64,000 nt of DNA from Ningiella ruwaisensis (GTDB lineage Bacteria > Pseudomonadota > Gammaproteobacteria > Enterobacterales > Alteromonadaceae): contig NZ_RAHT01000002.1 of assembly GCF_004798935.1 (NCBI RefSeq), positions 1 through 64,000 of the forward strand, read 5' to 3'. The notes under the pieces are model-generated. The model did no database searches. It saw only the letters and a program-made list of their open reading frames with translations, and was not told where the DNA came from. Below, one piece after another: positions 38,732 to 47,860 of the stretch. Numbering within the stretch: the first letter of the stretch is position 1; every line of letters begins with the position of its first letter. A program made the position numbers and the translations under genes.

Positions 38732-39316
38732 ATGAGCAAGCTAATTAATCAGCAAAACAGCTCAATATTCAAACGTATTTCGAGTTTGATTTTATTGATT
38801 TGCTCTGTTGCGATTGCCATTAATTTGTATGTTATGCATGCTCACAATGCTCAGGCATGGTATGAAACCGAATCTGAGCAACTCGGCAGAAGCCTGACAA
38901 TCCAAGCGGCAAAGTTGCTGTCGCAGCCAATGGCCGATGAAAATAGCGAAGTCATAAGTAGTTATATCAAAATGATTAATCAGGGTATGTTCATTGAGGG
39001 CGCGGTTGTATTCGACGATTTGGGCGTTCGCCTTACCGGAGAAGATAATCGTCTGTCGATTGTGGAGCTGATAAGCCAGGATTACGAACCCTTGGTTTTT
39101 GTTGAGGATATTTTGTTTGAGGGTGAAACCCTCGGATATATCAAACTTATATTAAATCGTGATGAAATAATCCGTCATCACAAAGCCTTCAATCAAACTC
39201 AGTTTACCCAAAGCATTCTTATTATTGTCTTAGCGATGATTATTGCAATGCTCGCTACGCGTTTATTTTATAAATTTAAGCGCAGTTATGTGATGGAGCA
39301 AAGCACGTTCAAATAA
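38732..39316 (+). CDS. AhpA/YtjB (SMP) family membrane protein
   Basis: 194 residues: a membrane helix near 15-35, an extracytoplasmic domain of about 110 residues, and a second helix near 155-175 followed by a basic tail. This is the SMP (YtjB) topology, and the family is encoded next to serB in E. coli too. Function unclear; possibly a membrane-bound sensor-like or peptidoglycan-associated protein. The upstream AAGGGAG is a little far from the ATG. Confidence 0.8.
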   Translation: MSKLINQQNSSIFKRISSLILLICSVAIAINLYVMHAHNAQAWYETESEQLGRSLTIQAAKLLSQPMADENSEVISSYIKMINQGMFIEGAVVFDDLGVRLTGEDNRLSIVELISQDYEPLVFVEDILFEGETLGYIKLILNRDEIIRHHKAFNQTQFTQSILIIVLAMIIAMLATRLFYKFKRSYVMEQSTFK

Positions 39317-39430
39317 AACAGTCAGTGACTTATTAGTGCCCTTCGGTCAGCTTCAATGACAGTAAAGCAAAGTGAACAATTGACTACAGAGGCTTCTTGA
39401 TCTTTGCCGATGCAAGGTCGTTTAAACGGC

Positions 39431-40054
39431 ATGAATGAAAAATTTAGCAATCCTCTGGTTCAGTTGGTAGATACCGACGGAAAGTGCATCGGTTACTCCG
39501 ATAAACTCAGGGCTCATCAAAGCGGTCAATTGCACCTTGCGTTTTCGGTGTTGATTTTCCGTGTCATAAACAATGAGGTGGAGTTTCTGCTTCAAAAACG
39601 CGCACTCGACAAATATCATAGCGGCGGTCTATGGACAAATACCTGCTGCTCGCATCCAATGCCTAAAGAAAAAATTGAGGACGCAGCGCAGCGACGGCTC
39701 CTGGAAGAGATAGGATTTGCGTCAGCGCTTGATTTTGTGCGCTTAAAGCCCTTTATTTATTTTTCTAAACTGGATAAAAATATGATAGAGCATGAGTACG
39801 ACCATATTTTATTGGGTCGCGCGCAATCAGCAAGGCTTGCTATTAATCCGGATGAGGTAAGTCAAACCAAGTGGTGGAATACGCGTAAAATTGAGATACA
39901 CCTTAAGGATAGCCCCTCTATGTTTACTGTTTGGTTTCCAGAAGTTTTTCACAGAGCGAACGCATACTTAAGAGAAAATACACACCTTATTGACAGCGAT
40001 GCCAGTACGCAACCAACAACATATGGGGCACAGTTAAAGCAAACAAGCCGATAA
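39431..40054 (+). CDS. idi: Isopentenyl-diphosphate delta-isomerase type 1
   Basis: 207 residues from the ATG at 39431. An ATG at 39410 is an alternative. Nudix-like fold with catalytic Cys in N-T-C-C-S-H-P and the acidic R-R-L-L-E-E-I-G stretch. It interconverts IPP and DMAPP. It faces the retinal cluster and its last 68 bases overlap the end of blh on the other strand. Idi is a frequent companion of proteorhodopsin/carotenoid clusters, where it helps balance precursors. Confidence 0.94.
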   Translation: MNEKFSNPLVQLVDTDGKCIGYSDKLRAHQSGQLHLAFSVLIFRVINNEVEFLLQKRALDKYHSGGLWTNTCCSHPMPKEKIEDAAQRRLLEEIGFASALDFVRLKPFIYFSKLDKNMIEHEYDHILLGRAQSARLAINPDEVSQTKWWNTRKIEIHLKDSPSMFTVWFPEVFHRANAYLRENTHLIDSDASTQPTTYGAQLKQTSR

Positions 40055-40892
40055 ACAATACTTGAAGCAGGTGTTCAAACGTACGGTCATTATAAAGCTC
40101 TCTCAAACTGGTCAATTCCGTCGGATTTTGCAGATAAATAAATGTTGCTGCCATTGCCGCAATAGTGGCTAACGCTATCGGCACCCCGGATTTGATCAGC
40201 GAGGCGTGCGAGAAGTGCTCGGACTGAAAAATATCATTCAGATGCTTTAAAGAATGCAGAAAACAGAAATACAGTAAAAAGTGAATCAGTGGCGGAAGAA
40301 TTAGCGCACTAAGAAAAATTGTGACTATTTCCAGTTTTTGCCATTTCGATAGTTGATAAACACTGCGTAAATTAAAAAATAATAACAAAATGGATATCAA
40401 GGCGCTGACCTGCATTATTATAACAATCAGCTTTATTGATGCACTCTCAAGCAGCAAAAAAGCAAATATCTGAGCGACTTCTGTCTGAAATACAATGGCC
40501 GGCGCTGTAATTAACCACGTTGCCACCGATATCCGGGCAGAAAGCGAAAGCTGCGCTCTCCAGTCTTGACTAAAGTGGTAAATTGAAATCACAAGGAAAG
40601 CGACCAAGCAAAAGGTGGGAAATTGAAGCCAGGCAAATACGCAAACAAGGGCAAGCAATAAATATAGAGAGAGGAAAAGAGTGCCAAATCCTATACCGCC
40701 ATATTTTGCTAATCGAGAAGCAATAATCACATCAAAAGCACCATGAGGAATACCAACAAAACATATAAGAACGGCAAACACAGTGATAATTAAAAATGTG
40801 GGAAGGGATATGGATAAAAAGACAACGATACTTACTAGAAACGTTAGCGAAAGATAACTCTGAGACAGGATTGTAGGGATATTTCTCTGCAT
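39987..40892 (-). CDS. blh: Beta-carotene 15,15'-dioxygenase (Brp/Blh family)
   Basis: 301 residues, strongly hydrophobic with seven or more membrane helices. The family histidines are visible: V-G-I-P-H-G-A-F-D near 50, Y-H-F-S-Q-D near 107, L-H-S-L-K-H-L near 215-220, and T-V-P-H-M-L-L near the end. It cleaves beta-carotene into two retinal molecules for the two rhodopsins. Last gene of the minus-strand crtE-crtI-crtB-crtY-blh run, 30 bases after crtY. Confidence 0.92.
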   Translation of the reverse strand: MQRNIPTILSQSYLSLTFLVSIVVFLSISLPTFLIITVFAVLICFVGIPHGAFDVIIASRLAKYGGIGFGTLFLSLYLLLALVCVFAWLQFPTFCLVAFLVISIYHFSQDWRAQLSLSARISVATWLITAPAIVFQTEVAQIFAFLLLESASIKLIVIIMQVSALISILLLFFNLRSVYQLSKWQKLEIVTIFLSALILPPLIHFLLYFCFLHSLKHLNDIFQSEHFSHASLIKSGVPIALATIAAMAATFIYLQNPTELTSLRELYNDRTFEHLLQVLFIGLFALTVPHMLLVAYWHRCQ

Positions 40893-40922
40893 GGAAAATT
40901 TGCCTTATAAGGGCTAACGGCC

Positions 40923-42125
40923 CTACTTTGAGTGCACAATTACCCTGAACATAGCTTTTATAAACGGCCATAGCGGCATAGCCAAAATAATAGCAAGAAG
41001 GTCACGTAAATTCGCTTCTGAACTCATGAATCTTGCAAATGTACCCGCTTTTACTTTTTTTGATAAAGACAAAAATATCGTTTTTGACAAGGCTGTATCA
41101 TTCAAAATAGCACTTAAAAAAATATTATCCATCCATCTATACCAGGGACTGATTGGGTCATATGGCTTAATCGCGTCATATTTAATCATTTGTTTCGACA
41201 ATTCATTTGCCCACTTTTGAATAGAGGCAAAGCTATAACCACTTGCAGCGCGCATTGCACCGCCAGCTATTCCGCCAAATATATAGTGAGTTTCCATTCT
41301 GCTGTTTTTGACGTTTTGCATCGGCAAACAAGCAAATTCTGTTCTAACTATATTAAGGGAAATATCTCCCAAAAACGTCCTTACGTATTTGCTCGCTTTA
41401 TCTTTTAAATATTGTGCAGAAACAGGGTATTTATAAAATCCAGTAAACTCAACTAAGGCTTTTTTACTGGAAAATGGCAAGATATATACAAATTCGAGGC
41501 CTTCTTTCACAATTTGAATGTCATGCATCAAATAGACTTTGTTTTGCAAGGGTAAAACCGTTCTTTCAGAGATATCGTCTGACCGACTTACTTCCACCTC
41601 AAACCCATAAAAACACTGGTGCATGCATAATCGATTTCCCTGATTTGCAGAGTTTTTCAAAATCTTGTCTATTCGAGTATCCACAACATTATTAGCAAGC
41701 ACACAAGCATGATTAAGGGGAATTGACCATTGGTTATTCTCGCACGTAATTTCGCCAACGGTTTGGCCAAATACCAGCAAATAATCAGGATGTTTGTGTA
41801 TCACATTTAGAGCTAACTGTTGCAGTGTTTCGGCAGGCAAACTGCAATACGGATATTCTGGGTGACGTTGCTCGTTACATATCTTATCTGCTTCAATCGA
41901 CCAGGTATTCCATTTGTAGTTGAGCTTATCACTAATGTAATCTGGAATATGGCTAGTCTTCCAAAAACTCCAAATCCGATCATTTTGAAAAGATTCTCTT
42001 TGCTCTACTATTAAAATTCGTCCCTTGTAGCGCTTATGAGCAAGTGCTAAAAGTAAAGATAACCCAGCCGCACCGGCGCCAACAATGATCAAGTCAAAGT
42101 GTTCTTTATCTTTAACGCGAGTCAT
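40923..42125 (-). CDS. crtY: Lycopene beta-cyclase CrtY
   Basis: 400 residues. FAD site I-I-V-G-A-G-A-A-G-L-S near 14-24. CrtY motifs: D-R-I-W-S-F-W, Q-C-F-Y-G-F-E-V-E, F-V-Y-I-L-P-F-S-S near 215, and F-G-G-I-A-G-G-A-M-R-A-A-S-G-Y-S-F. It converts lycopene to beta-carotene. The start ATG overlaps the crtB TGA by four bases (ATGA). Confidence 0.93.
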   Translation of the reverse strand: MTRVKDKEHFDLIIVGAGAAGLSLLLALAHKRYKGRILIVEQRESFQNDRIWSFWKTSHIPDYISDKLNYKWNTWSIEADKICNEQRHPEYPYCSLPAETLQQLALNVIHKHPDYLLVFGQTVGEITCENNQWSIPLNHACVLANNVVDTRIDKILKNSANQGNRLCMHQCFYGFEVEVSRSDDISERTVLPLQNKVYLMHDIQIVKEGLEFVYILPFSSKKALVEFTGFYKYPVSAQYLKDKASKYVRTFLGDISLNIVRTEFACLPMQNVKNSRMETHYIFGGIAGGAMRAASGYSFASIQKWANELSKQMIKYDAIKPYDPISPWYRWMDNIFLSAILNDTALSKTIFLSLSKKVKAGTFARFMSSEANLRDLLAIILAMPLWPFIKAMFRVIVHSK

Positions 42126-43039
42126 ATTATCGACTTTAAGGCAGTATGCAGTCTGGCATCGTGAGCTGACGGTTCAGAAGGTGCTTCTTGCGTGATTTCA
42201 TTATAAAGATATAAACAGGCGAGTTTCGTTTTTTCGAAGGGCGAGACTACTGTCCTGCCATTCCAGTATTCGCAATTATTGTTCATTAGCTTGCGACCTA
42301 TTTGTCGGTATAAACAGGCTGCTATTCCAATGGCTCGACGGTTTTTTGAAGGCAAAAAATGCAAACCCTTCAAACCACTATTATAATACAACTCTGCCAG
42401 CCCGAGCGTTTTGCTTATCGCGTTTTGAAAGGTTTTTCTGGTTTTGGGATGAGTACTAAAAACGTCTTTACAGTCTGCATTTTGTATCCACGGTTTAGGT
42501 AAATAACACCTGCTTGTTTGTGCATCTTCCTGAACATCTCTGGCAATATTTGTCAGCTGCATAGCAATACCTAAATCTATGGCAAACAGGTAGCCATCAG
42601 ATTGCGAACGCAGGATTGGAGCCATCATCAATCCCACTGTTCCGGCAACATAGTACGAATATTCAATCAGTTCATCTTGAGATTCTATGGCGACACTGTT
42701 TAAATCTTTTGACACGCCTTTTATTAATTGAAGCCCGTAGACAGGGTCTATTTTGTGTTTGCTACAAAGCTGCAAAAAAGGCCCTGCTATTTCATGGTGA
42801 ATGTCACGCATTTTAATCGCTTTTATAATGTTCTCTAATTGCAAGCCTGCCTCTTTTTCACAGCTTTTTTCGTCAACGATATCGTCGACGATTCTGCAAA
42901 ATCGGTATAACACAGCTGCATCATCTCCGGTTTCTTTTTCGAGAAAAAGCTTTGCAAAATTAAAGGTTTTGCCGTATTGCTTAAGCGCAACCAGAGCCTG
43001 CTTTTGTGTATTCTGAACGGTCATTGACGACGCATCCAT
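42122..43039 (-). CDS. crtB: Phytoene synthase CrtB
   Basis: 305 residues of the squalene/phytoene synthase family. Aspartate-rich sites lie at F-C-R-I-V-D-D-I-V-D-E and N-I-A-R-D-V-Q-E-D-A, with Y-C-Y/Y-Y-V-A-G-T-V-G-L-M-M between. It joins two GGPP to phytoene. The ATG directly follows the crtI TAA without a gap. Confidence 0.94.
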   Translation of the reverse strand: MDASSMTVQNTQKQALVALKQYGKTFNFAKLFLEKETGDDAAVLYRFCRIVDDIVDEKSCEKEAGLQLENIIKAIKMRDIHHEIAGPFLQLCSKHKIDPVYGLQLIKGVSKDLNSVAIESQDELIEYSYYVAGTVGLMMAPILRSQSDGYLFAIDLGIAMQLTNIARDVQEDAQTSRCYLPKPWIQNADCKDVFSTHPKTRKTFQNAISKTLGLAELYYNSGLKGLHFLPSKNRRAIGIAACLYRQIGRKLMNNNCEYWNGRTVVSPFEKTKLACLYLYNEITQEAPSEPSAHDARLHTALKSII

Positions 43040-44527
43040 TTAAGTGAGACTTGGGATAAGTTTATCAACAACTTTTGCAGAAGATAATACGCCAGGGATG
43101 CCTGCTCCCGGGTGCGTGCCGGCGCCACATAGATATAAATTATCGGGTCCTTCTGCGCGATTGTGGAATCGAAACCAGGCCGACTGCTGAAAACTTGGCG
43201 CAATAGAAAAACCGCTGCCTTGGACACTGGAATAATCTTTTTCAAAATCTTGTGGCGTTTTAGCAAAGTAATGCACTAAGTGTTGAGATAATCCTGGCAT
43301 AATTGAACGCTCCAGCGCCCTTAGAATTTTTTGTGCATAGCGGTCTTTCTCCGAAGTCCAATCGATTCCAGAAAGATTATTAGGTACAGGCGAGAGCACA
43401 TAAAATGAATCGCAATTTTCAGGTGCCAATGAGGGATCGCTGGCAGTTGGACGATGAAGATACAGCGAAAAGTCTTCAGCGAGTGTGTGCTTGTCGAAGA
43501 TATCACTTAAAAGAGATTCATAGCGCTTTCCAAGCCAAATTGTGTGATGGACGATATCAGAATATTGTTTGTCTGTGCCAAAGTACAGTACAAAAAGCCC
43601 CATAGAGAGACTGGCATATTTTGTTTTTACACGCGCGCTAAATTTTTGTTCTTGCTTATTTAAAAGTTTGGTATACAGAAACTTGGGGTCAATATTTGAA
43701 ACAACTAAGTCAGCATTTAGTGTACTGTTTACTGTTTTGACCTGATGTATCTTATTGTTGTCAGTAATCAATGAATCTACTGCGGTATTGAGTTGAATCT
43801 TGATCCCCTGTTTTACCATTAACTTTTCAAGTCCGTTGACAATAGAAGCTGTACCGCCCATGGCAAAATGAACGCCCCATTTTCGCTCTAAATAATGAAT
43901 AAGACTATAAATACTGGTCGTCGCAAAAGGATTACCGCCAACAAGTAAAGGTTGAATTGAGAAGGCTTGTCTTAATTTATCGTGTTTAAGAAAACTGCAC
44001 ACCATTTGCCAAACCGTGCGGTAACATTTTAAACGAATGAGAGCAGGAACTTGCGATAGCATGGTGCTGAGTTTGTGAAAAGGCGTATCGGAGAGTTCGG
44101 TAAATCCAATATCAAAAATTGCTTGCGATTGTTTGAGGAGCGATAAATATCCCGCTTTATCAGCAGGGTTTATCTTGTCGATCTCTGCAAGCGTATTTTC
44201 AACCGTTCCGCCATAATCAAATTTAGTGCCGTCGGGATAAACAAATCGATACCAAGGCTCCACCGGAATAAGCGTAAAATAATCACTCATTTGCTCATTA
44301 AAAAGCGCAAATAATTCTTCAAAAAGGAACGGTGCAGTTACCACAGTGGGGCCTGCGTCGTATACAAATCCATCTTTGACAAATTGTTGAGAGCGCCCTC
44401 CCAGGCGCGAGCACTGGTCGACTATTGTCACTTCATAGCCTTTCGCTCTAAGTCTCAAGGCACTGGCTATGCCTCCAAAGCCGGCACCGATTACTACCGC
44501 ATGTTTGTTAATGGTGTGCCTCAACAT
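43040..44527 (-). CDS. crtI: Phytoene desaturase CrtI
   Basis: 495 residues. FAD-binding V-V-I-G-A-G-F-G-G-I-A near 11-21 and R-L-G-G-R-S. The carotenoid-desaturase C-terminus is L-Y-L-C-G-A-G-T-H-P-G-A-G-I-P-G-V. It makes four desaturations from phytoene to lycopene. Its first 20 bases overlap the end of crtE. Confidence 0.95.
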   Translation of the reverse strand: MLRHTINKHAVVIGAGFGGIASALRLRAKGYEVTIVDQCSRLGGRSQQFVKDGFVYDAGPTVVTAPFLFEELFALFNEQMSDYFTLIPVEPWYRFVYPDGTKFDYGGTVENTLAEIDKINPADKAGYLSLLKQSQAIFDIGFTELSDTPFHKLSTMLSQVPALIRLKCYRTVWQMVCSFLKHDKLRQAFSIQPLLVGGNPFATTSIYSLIHYLERKWGVHFAMGGTASIVNGLEKLMVKQGIKIQLNTAVDSLITDNNKIHQVKTVNSTLNADLVVSNIDPKFLYTKLLNKQEQKFSARVKTKYASLSMGLFVLYFGTDKQYSDIVHHTIWLGKRYESLLSDIFDKHTLAEDFSLYLHRPTASDPSLAPENCDSFYVLSPVPNNLSGIDWTSEKDRYAQKILRALERSIMPGLSQHLVHYFAKTPQDFEKDYSSVQGSGFSIAPSFQQSAWFRFHNRAEGPDNLYLCGAGTHPGAGIPGVLSSAKVVDKLIPSLT

Positions 44528-45374
44528 GATTCATCAATGTCTCTGCGTAGTCTACGACAATGGATGCGGCATCATTGGGAAAGTTAGATAACTCTTGCTT
44601 ACATTTTCTTAGTAAATATCTCGCTCTATTTTTGGCTATAAATATGGCATCTTTTGTGTTGCGTGTTTCCGCCAGAATATTCACCAGATTTAAATCACCG
44701 CTTGAGGAATCCTCTTTCCAATCGTCCAAGTCATCATTAATTTGATAAGCGATAGCAAACGTAGAAGCGACAAACTCAACTTTTTCCAGTAAATCATGCC
44801 GATTAGCCAGGATAAGCGGAAGCGATAACGCCAATCGGAATAATGGGCCTGACTTTTTTGCTGCAATTAGTTCATATTGTGAGGAACTGATCGCACTGGA
44901 GCACATTAGATCCAGATTTTGACCTTCAATTGTTTCCTGCACGGCTCGATTGGTTTCACGAATTACAATTGGCAACTTGGCACTACTGCTTATATCTGCA
45001 ATTTCACCAAATGCCGCTGTAATCATAGTGTCACCACTGCAAATGGCGCGAGACTTTCCAAAAACTTTCCAAATCGATGCTTTTCCGCGCCGCTGCCCAT
45101 CATCATCCTGTACATCATCATGAATTAAAGATGCGTTATGAAGCAATTCGACCAAAGAACTCAAGCTCACAATATCACTTTTATTCAGTTGCAACTTTTG
45201 TCCAACTGAAATACAAATCTTAGCGCGAGTTCTTGAGCCACCATTTTTCAGATGCAAAAGACATGCTTCATCGTGGTGAACTTTTCTTTGCATATTCTGC
45301 TCACATTCACCAAGCATAAGGTCACAAACAGAATTAGAAGCTGATAATCGTGTCTTCATTGAGTTCGGTCTCAT
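44508..45374 (-). CDS. crtE: Geranylgeranyl diphosphate synthase CrtE
   Basis: 288 residues of the trans-prenyltransferase family. First aspartate motif L-I-H-D-D-V-Q-D-D-D, second I-N-D-D-L-D-D-W. It is separate from IspA at 19818 and extends farnesyl to geranylgeranyl diphosphate for carotenoids. First crt gene after the proteorhodopsin gene (52-base gap), overlapping crtI. Confidence 0.92.
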   Translation of the reverse strand: MRPNSMKTRLSASNSVCDLMLGECEQNMQRKVHHDEACLLHLKNGGSRTRAKICISVGQKLQLNKSDIVSLSSLVELLHNASLIHDDVQDDDGQRRGKASIWKVFGKSRAICSGDTMITAAFGEIADISSSAKLPIVIRETNRAVQETIEGQNLDLMCSSAISSSQYELIAAKKSGPLFRLALSLPLILANRHDLLEKVEFVASTFAIAYQINDDLDDWKEDSSSGDLNLVNILAETRNTKDAIFIAKNRARYLLRKCKQELSNFPNDAASIVVDYAETLMNHVEAHH

Positions 45375-45426
45375 TTAATCCAACATTCATCAATGTGTGC
45401 GCAATCGGCGCTTGATAGCCACACCC

Positions 45427-46239
45427 CTAGTTCATTGTTCGTTCCTTGTCACTTTCGCTCGTAGCGGCATACCAAATCAATAAGCCGAATGCGACTTTAT
45501 TAACGAGGTCTGCAAGGTTGTAAACGATGTTCAGCGCTTCCGGTGACGCAGCACCTAGCATGTATCCCAAAACGTAGCCAATTGGATAGATGGACCAGCC
45601 GATGGTGACTATCCAGCGCATCGCATTGTATGCATATTTAACAGCGTCACTGGCTTTATTTTTAGCTGCTTTGCCAGCTTCTCCAGCAAAAATTTCCCAC
45701 AAAATATATGCCCAACCAAGCATACCAATGACAAAACCTATCGTGATGTTGATGTAGCCAGCCTCTGCCAGATAGCCTGGAATAAGCATCACCAAAGTAC
45801 CTATCAAGAGGCGCCAGAAAATACCTGCTGAGGCAGCCCCAATAGCGCGTAAGATAAGATAAAACTCAATCATTAATAGCGGAACCGTTAATAACCAGTC
45901 TATATATCTGAATACGGTTGGAGAGGTTCCAGTCTGAACCCAAACATCACGCATGTAAAAATAATGGACTGCTGCAATAAACGTGACCAACGCTGAAACC
46001 ACCAAAGATGTTTTCCACTTTGCGGTCACGCTTTGCGTTTCCCATAGAAAAAACACCGTTGCTGCCATTAACGCCATCGAAATAAGCCAAAATGAAATAC
46101 CGACAAAATCATCAGGCTGAAGATTGGCGGCAAGAGCTTTACTAGGCATCAGCGCAATAAAAAGAAGGCTTGAAATCATGAAAAGATGCTTAGAGACAAA
46201 GATCTTTTGAAGCGATGAGAAGCGTGTAATCAATGACAT
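45427..46239 (-). CDS. Proteorhodopsin, light-driven proton pump (green-absorbing type)
   Basis: 270 residues with a cleavable signal peptide (about 20-38, ending A-L-A-A) and seven membrane helices. Helix C reads R-Y-I-D-W-L-L-T-V-P-L-L-M-I-E: D114 (proton acceptor), T118 and E125 (donor) form the D-T-E motif of outward proton pumps. L122, at the tuning position (residue 105 in the reference protein), predicts green absorption. H92 matches the conserved His75. K248 in D-L-V-N-K binds retinal. The start ATG has AAGAGAG upstream. It leads the crtE-I-B-Y-blh operon and has a TGATCC-N17-CGTAAGG site upstream. Confidence 0.96.
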   Translation of the reverse strand: MSLITRFSSLQKIFVSKHLFMISSLLFIALMPSKALAANLQPDDFVGISFWLISMALMAATVFFLWETQSVTAKWKTSLVVSALVTFIAAVHYFYMRDVWVQTGTSPTVFRYIDWLLTVPLLMIEFYLILRAIGAASAGIFWRLLIGTLVMLIPGYLAEAGYINITIGFVIGMLGWAYILWEIFAGEAGKAAKNKASDAVKYAYNAMRWIVTIGWSIYPIGYVLGYMLGAASPEALNIVYNLADLVNKVAFGLLIWYAATSESDKERTMN

Positions 46240-46296
46240 AACAATTCTCTCTTATGGTATGACGCGAGTTGAGCGCGTCTTGTGGACGTACATTTG

Positions 46297-46326
46297 CCTT
46301 ACGCTTGTTTTGTCAAGATAGGATCA
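46297..46326 (-). promoter_or_regulatory. Candidate ECF (ChrR-partner) promoter of the proteorhodopsin operon
   Basis: On the minus strand: TGATCC (46326-46321), 17 bases, CGTAAGG (46303-46297). TGATCC is the exact -35 known for the ChrR-partner sigma of Rhodobacter, and the -10 side contains TAAG. The predicted start is about 55 bases before the ATG at 46239. A TTGACA (46316-46311) lies in the spacer but has no good -10, so a housekeeping promoter is the weaker reading. Confidence 0.42.
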
Positions 46327-46361
46327 TAATGGCTCAAATATATCTTTTCGCTAAGTGTACT

Positions 46362-47696
46362 TTATACAGCGATATCATCTTCCTCATCTGCCTGTTCATG
46401 ACGTTCTTCCTGGAGGCTTAAAACAATTCCGAATGTAAGAATTCCGACTCGACCAACAAACATGAGAAGTACGATGATTAGTTTGCCAATCAAACTTAAT
46501 TCAGACGTGAGCCCCATGCTTAGGCCGACGGTTCCCAAGGCAGATAAAACCTCAAACATAATCCACTCTATAGGAGCTGTTTCAGTTATCAGCAACGAAA
46601 CCACCGCGATAAAAAAGATAAACAGAGCAAATATAAAACTACTGGTAGCAATCTGTAATTTTTGTAAGGGCAAATTTTTATTGTCTATGCTGACTTTATC
46701 TCTGCGTTTTAAGGTGCTTCGCACAATCCCAATCAGAGCAGCAAGAGTAGTAGACTTAAGTCCTCCCCCTGTACCCGATGGAGCCGCTCCGAATAACATT
46801 AGGAAATACAAAACAAAAATTATCGCTAAATTAAAATCTGCTACGGCATAAGTATTAAATCCAACCGTTGTGCTAGCCGTCATCACCTGAAAAAAAGCGA
46901 TTAACCATTGCTCTTTAGCGGGCAGTACAGACAATTTTTCGTCTGCAAAGGCCAGAAATACTGTGCCTACAATCAGAGTAAAAAAAGTCACCTTCAAAAT
47001 AATCTTGCTGGTAAAGTGCAGTTCCTTGCTTCTGTCACGCAGAATTGACCAAAGATCCACGAAAACGATAAATCCGATACAACCCAGTATCGACAAAATT
47101 GAGATTGCTACATTGACACCAATGTGACTTTGAAACGCAACGAAATTTGTAGACATCAGGCTAAAGCCTGCCGTGCAAAAAGCACTGATAGAGTGAAAAA
47201 TTGCAGACCAGGCCGGGTTTTCAATATTCGACTGAAAGAAAAATATATACAACACACATGCGCCAATCGCCTCTATCGCTAGCTTAAACACAACAACATG
47301 CTTAACAAAACTACTGGTTTTAAAATCTGCAGGTAAGGCAAATTCACGTCGGTTGATTTCCAAGCTTGATTTAAGCGATTCTTTAGACATTTTATTTTTA
47401 AGTGAAACGAGGATAAGTGAACCGAAAGTCATATAACCAATCCCGCCAACCTGAATAATTATTAATATGACCAGTTCACCAAAGAAAGAAAAACTGCTAC
47501 CTGGATCGATACTGATAAGTCCGGTAGTAGACACAGCCGACGCTGCGATAAAAAAAACATCCTCCCAGTTTAAAGGCACTTGTTGTGAGACAGGTAAAGA
47601 TAGCAATCCCCAAGCGATGAATAAAAAAAACAGATACCCATTGACTAAAATGACTGAAGGTGAGGCCTCTTTAAAATACTTGATTAATGTTTTCAC
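46362..47696 (-). CDS. TrkH/KtrB family potassium (cation) transporter subunit
   Basis: 444 residues, four membrane-pore-membrane repeats. Each pore loop keeps the filter glycine: S-T-T-G-L-I, C-T-A-G-F-S, T-T-V-G-F-N and G-T-V-G-L-S. The length and short N-terminus fit KtrB-like proteins (often Na+-dependent K+ uptake) better than 480-residue TrkH. GTG start with GAGAGGA seven bases upstream. No TrkA/KtrA regulatory subunit is encoded nearby. It sits between the two rhodopsin genes, 122 bases upstream of proteorhodopsin on the same strand, so the two may share a transcript. Confidence 0.9.
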   Translation of the reverse strand: MKTLIKYFKEASPSVILVNGYLFFLFIAWGLLSLPVSQQVPLNWEDVFFIAASAVSTTGLISIDPGSSFSFFGELVILIIIQVGGIGYMTFGSLILVSLKNKMSKESLKSSLEINRREFALPADFKTSSFVKHVVVFKLAIEAIGACVLYIFFFQSNIENPAWSAIFHSISAFCTAGFSLMSTNFVAFQSHIGVNVAISILSILGCIGFIVFVDLWSILRDRSKELHFTSKIILKVTFFTLIVGTVFLAFADEKLSVLPAKEQWLIAFFQVMTASTTVGFNTYAVADFNLAIIFVLYFLMLFGAAPSGTGGGLKSTTLAALIGIVRSTLKRRDKVSIDNKNLPLQKLQIATSSFIFALFIFFIAVVSLLITETAPIEWIMFEVLSALGTVGLSMGLTSELSLIGKLIIVLLMFVGRVGILTFGIVLSLQEERHEQADEEDDIAV

Positions 47697-47860
47697 TCAT
47701 ATTTCCTCTCAAAGGCGTAAATATGTCGTCACCCACAAAAGCCGCTGTCAGCAGAAGGGATTTTGAATGGAAGTACAAACGTACCTAGAGCTTAAAAGTG
47801 CGAGAGTGAATAAAAGTTCACATTAGACTGGAATCTATTTTCATTAAATCACCAAGGTTC

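Noticed and set aside
39393-39430. TGATCT upstream of idi as a fourth ECF-type site
   Set aside because: No (C)GTA lies 17 bases downstream, and the site would place the start at or after the ribosome binding region.
45427-46239. Carotenoid antenna on proteorhodopsin (xanthorhodopsin-like)
   Set aside because: The aligned helix E position reads as Phe, and the cluster has no carotenoid hydroxylase or ketolase. Not excluded, but not supported.
46288-46316. Housekeeping promoter for proteorhodopsin: TTGACA on the minus strand at 46316-46311
   Set aside because: The hexamer at the right distance (ATGTAC) is a poor -10. The overlapping TGATCC-N17-CGTAAGG fits better, so it was not listed as a separate promoter, though dual use is possible.
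46462-46851. Open frame on the plus strand inside the trkH-like gene
   Set aside because: It is antisense to a clear transporter gene, has no ribosome binding site and no recognisable protein.
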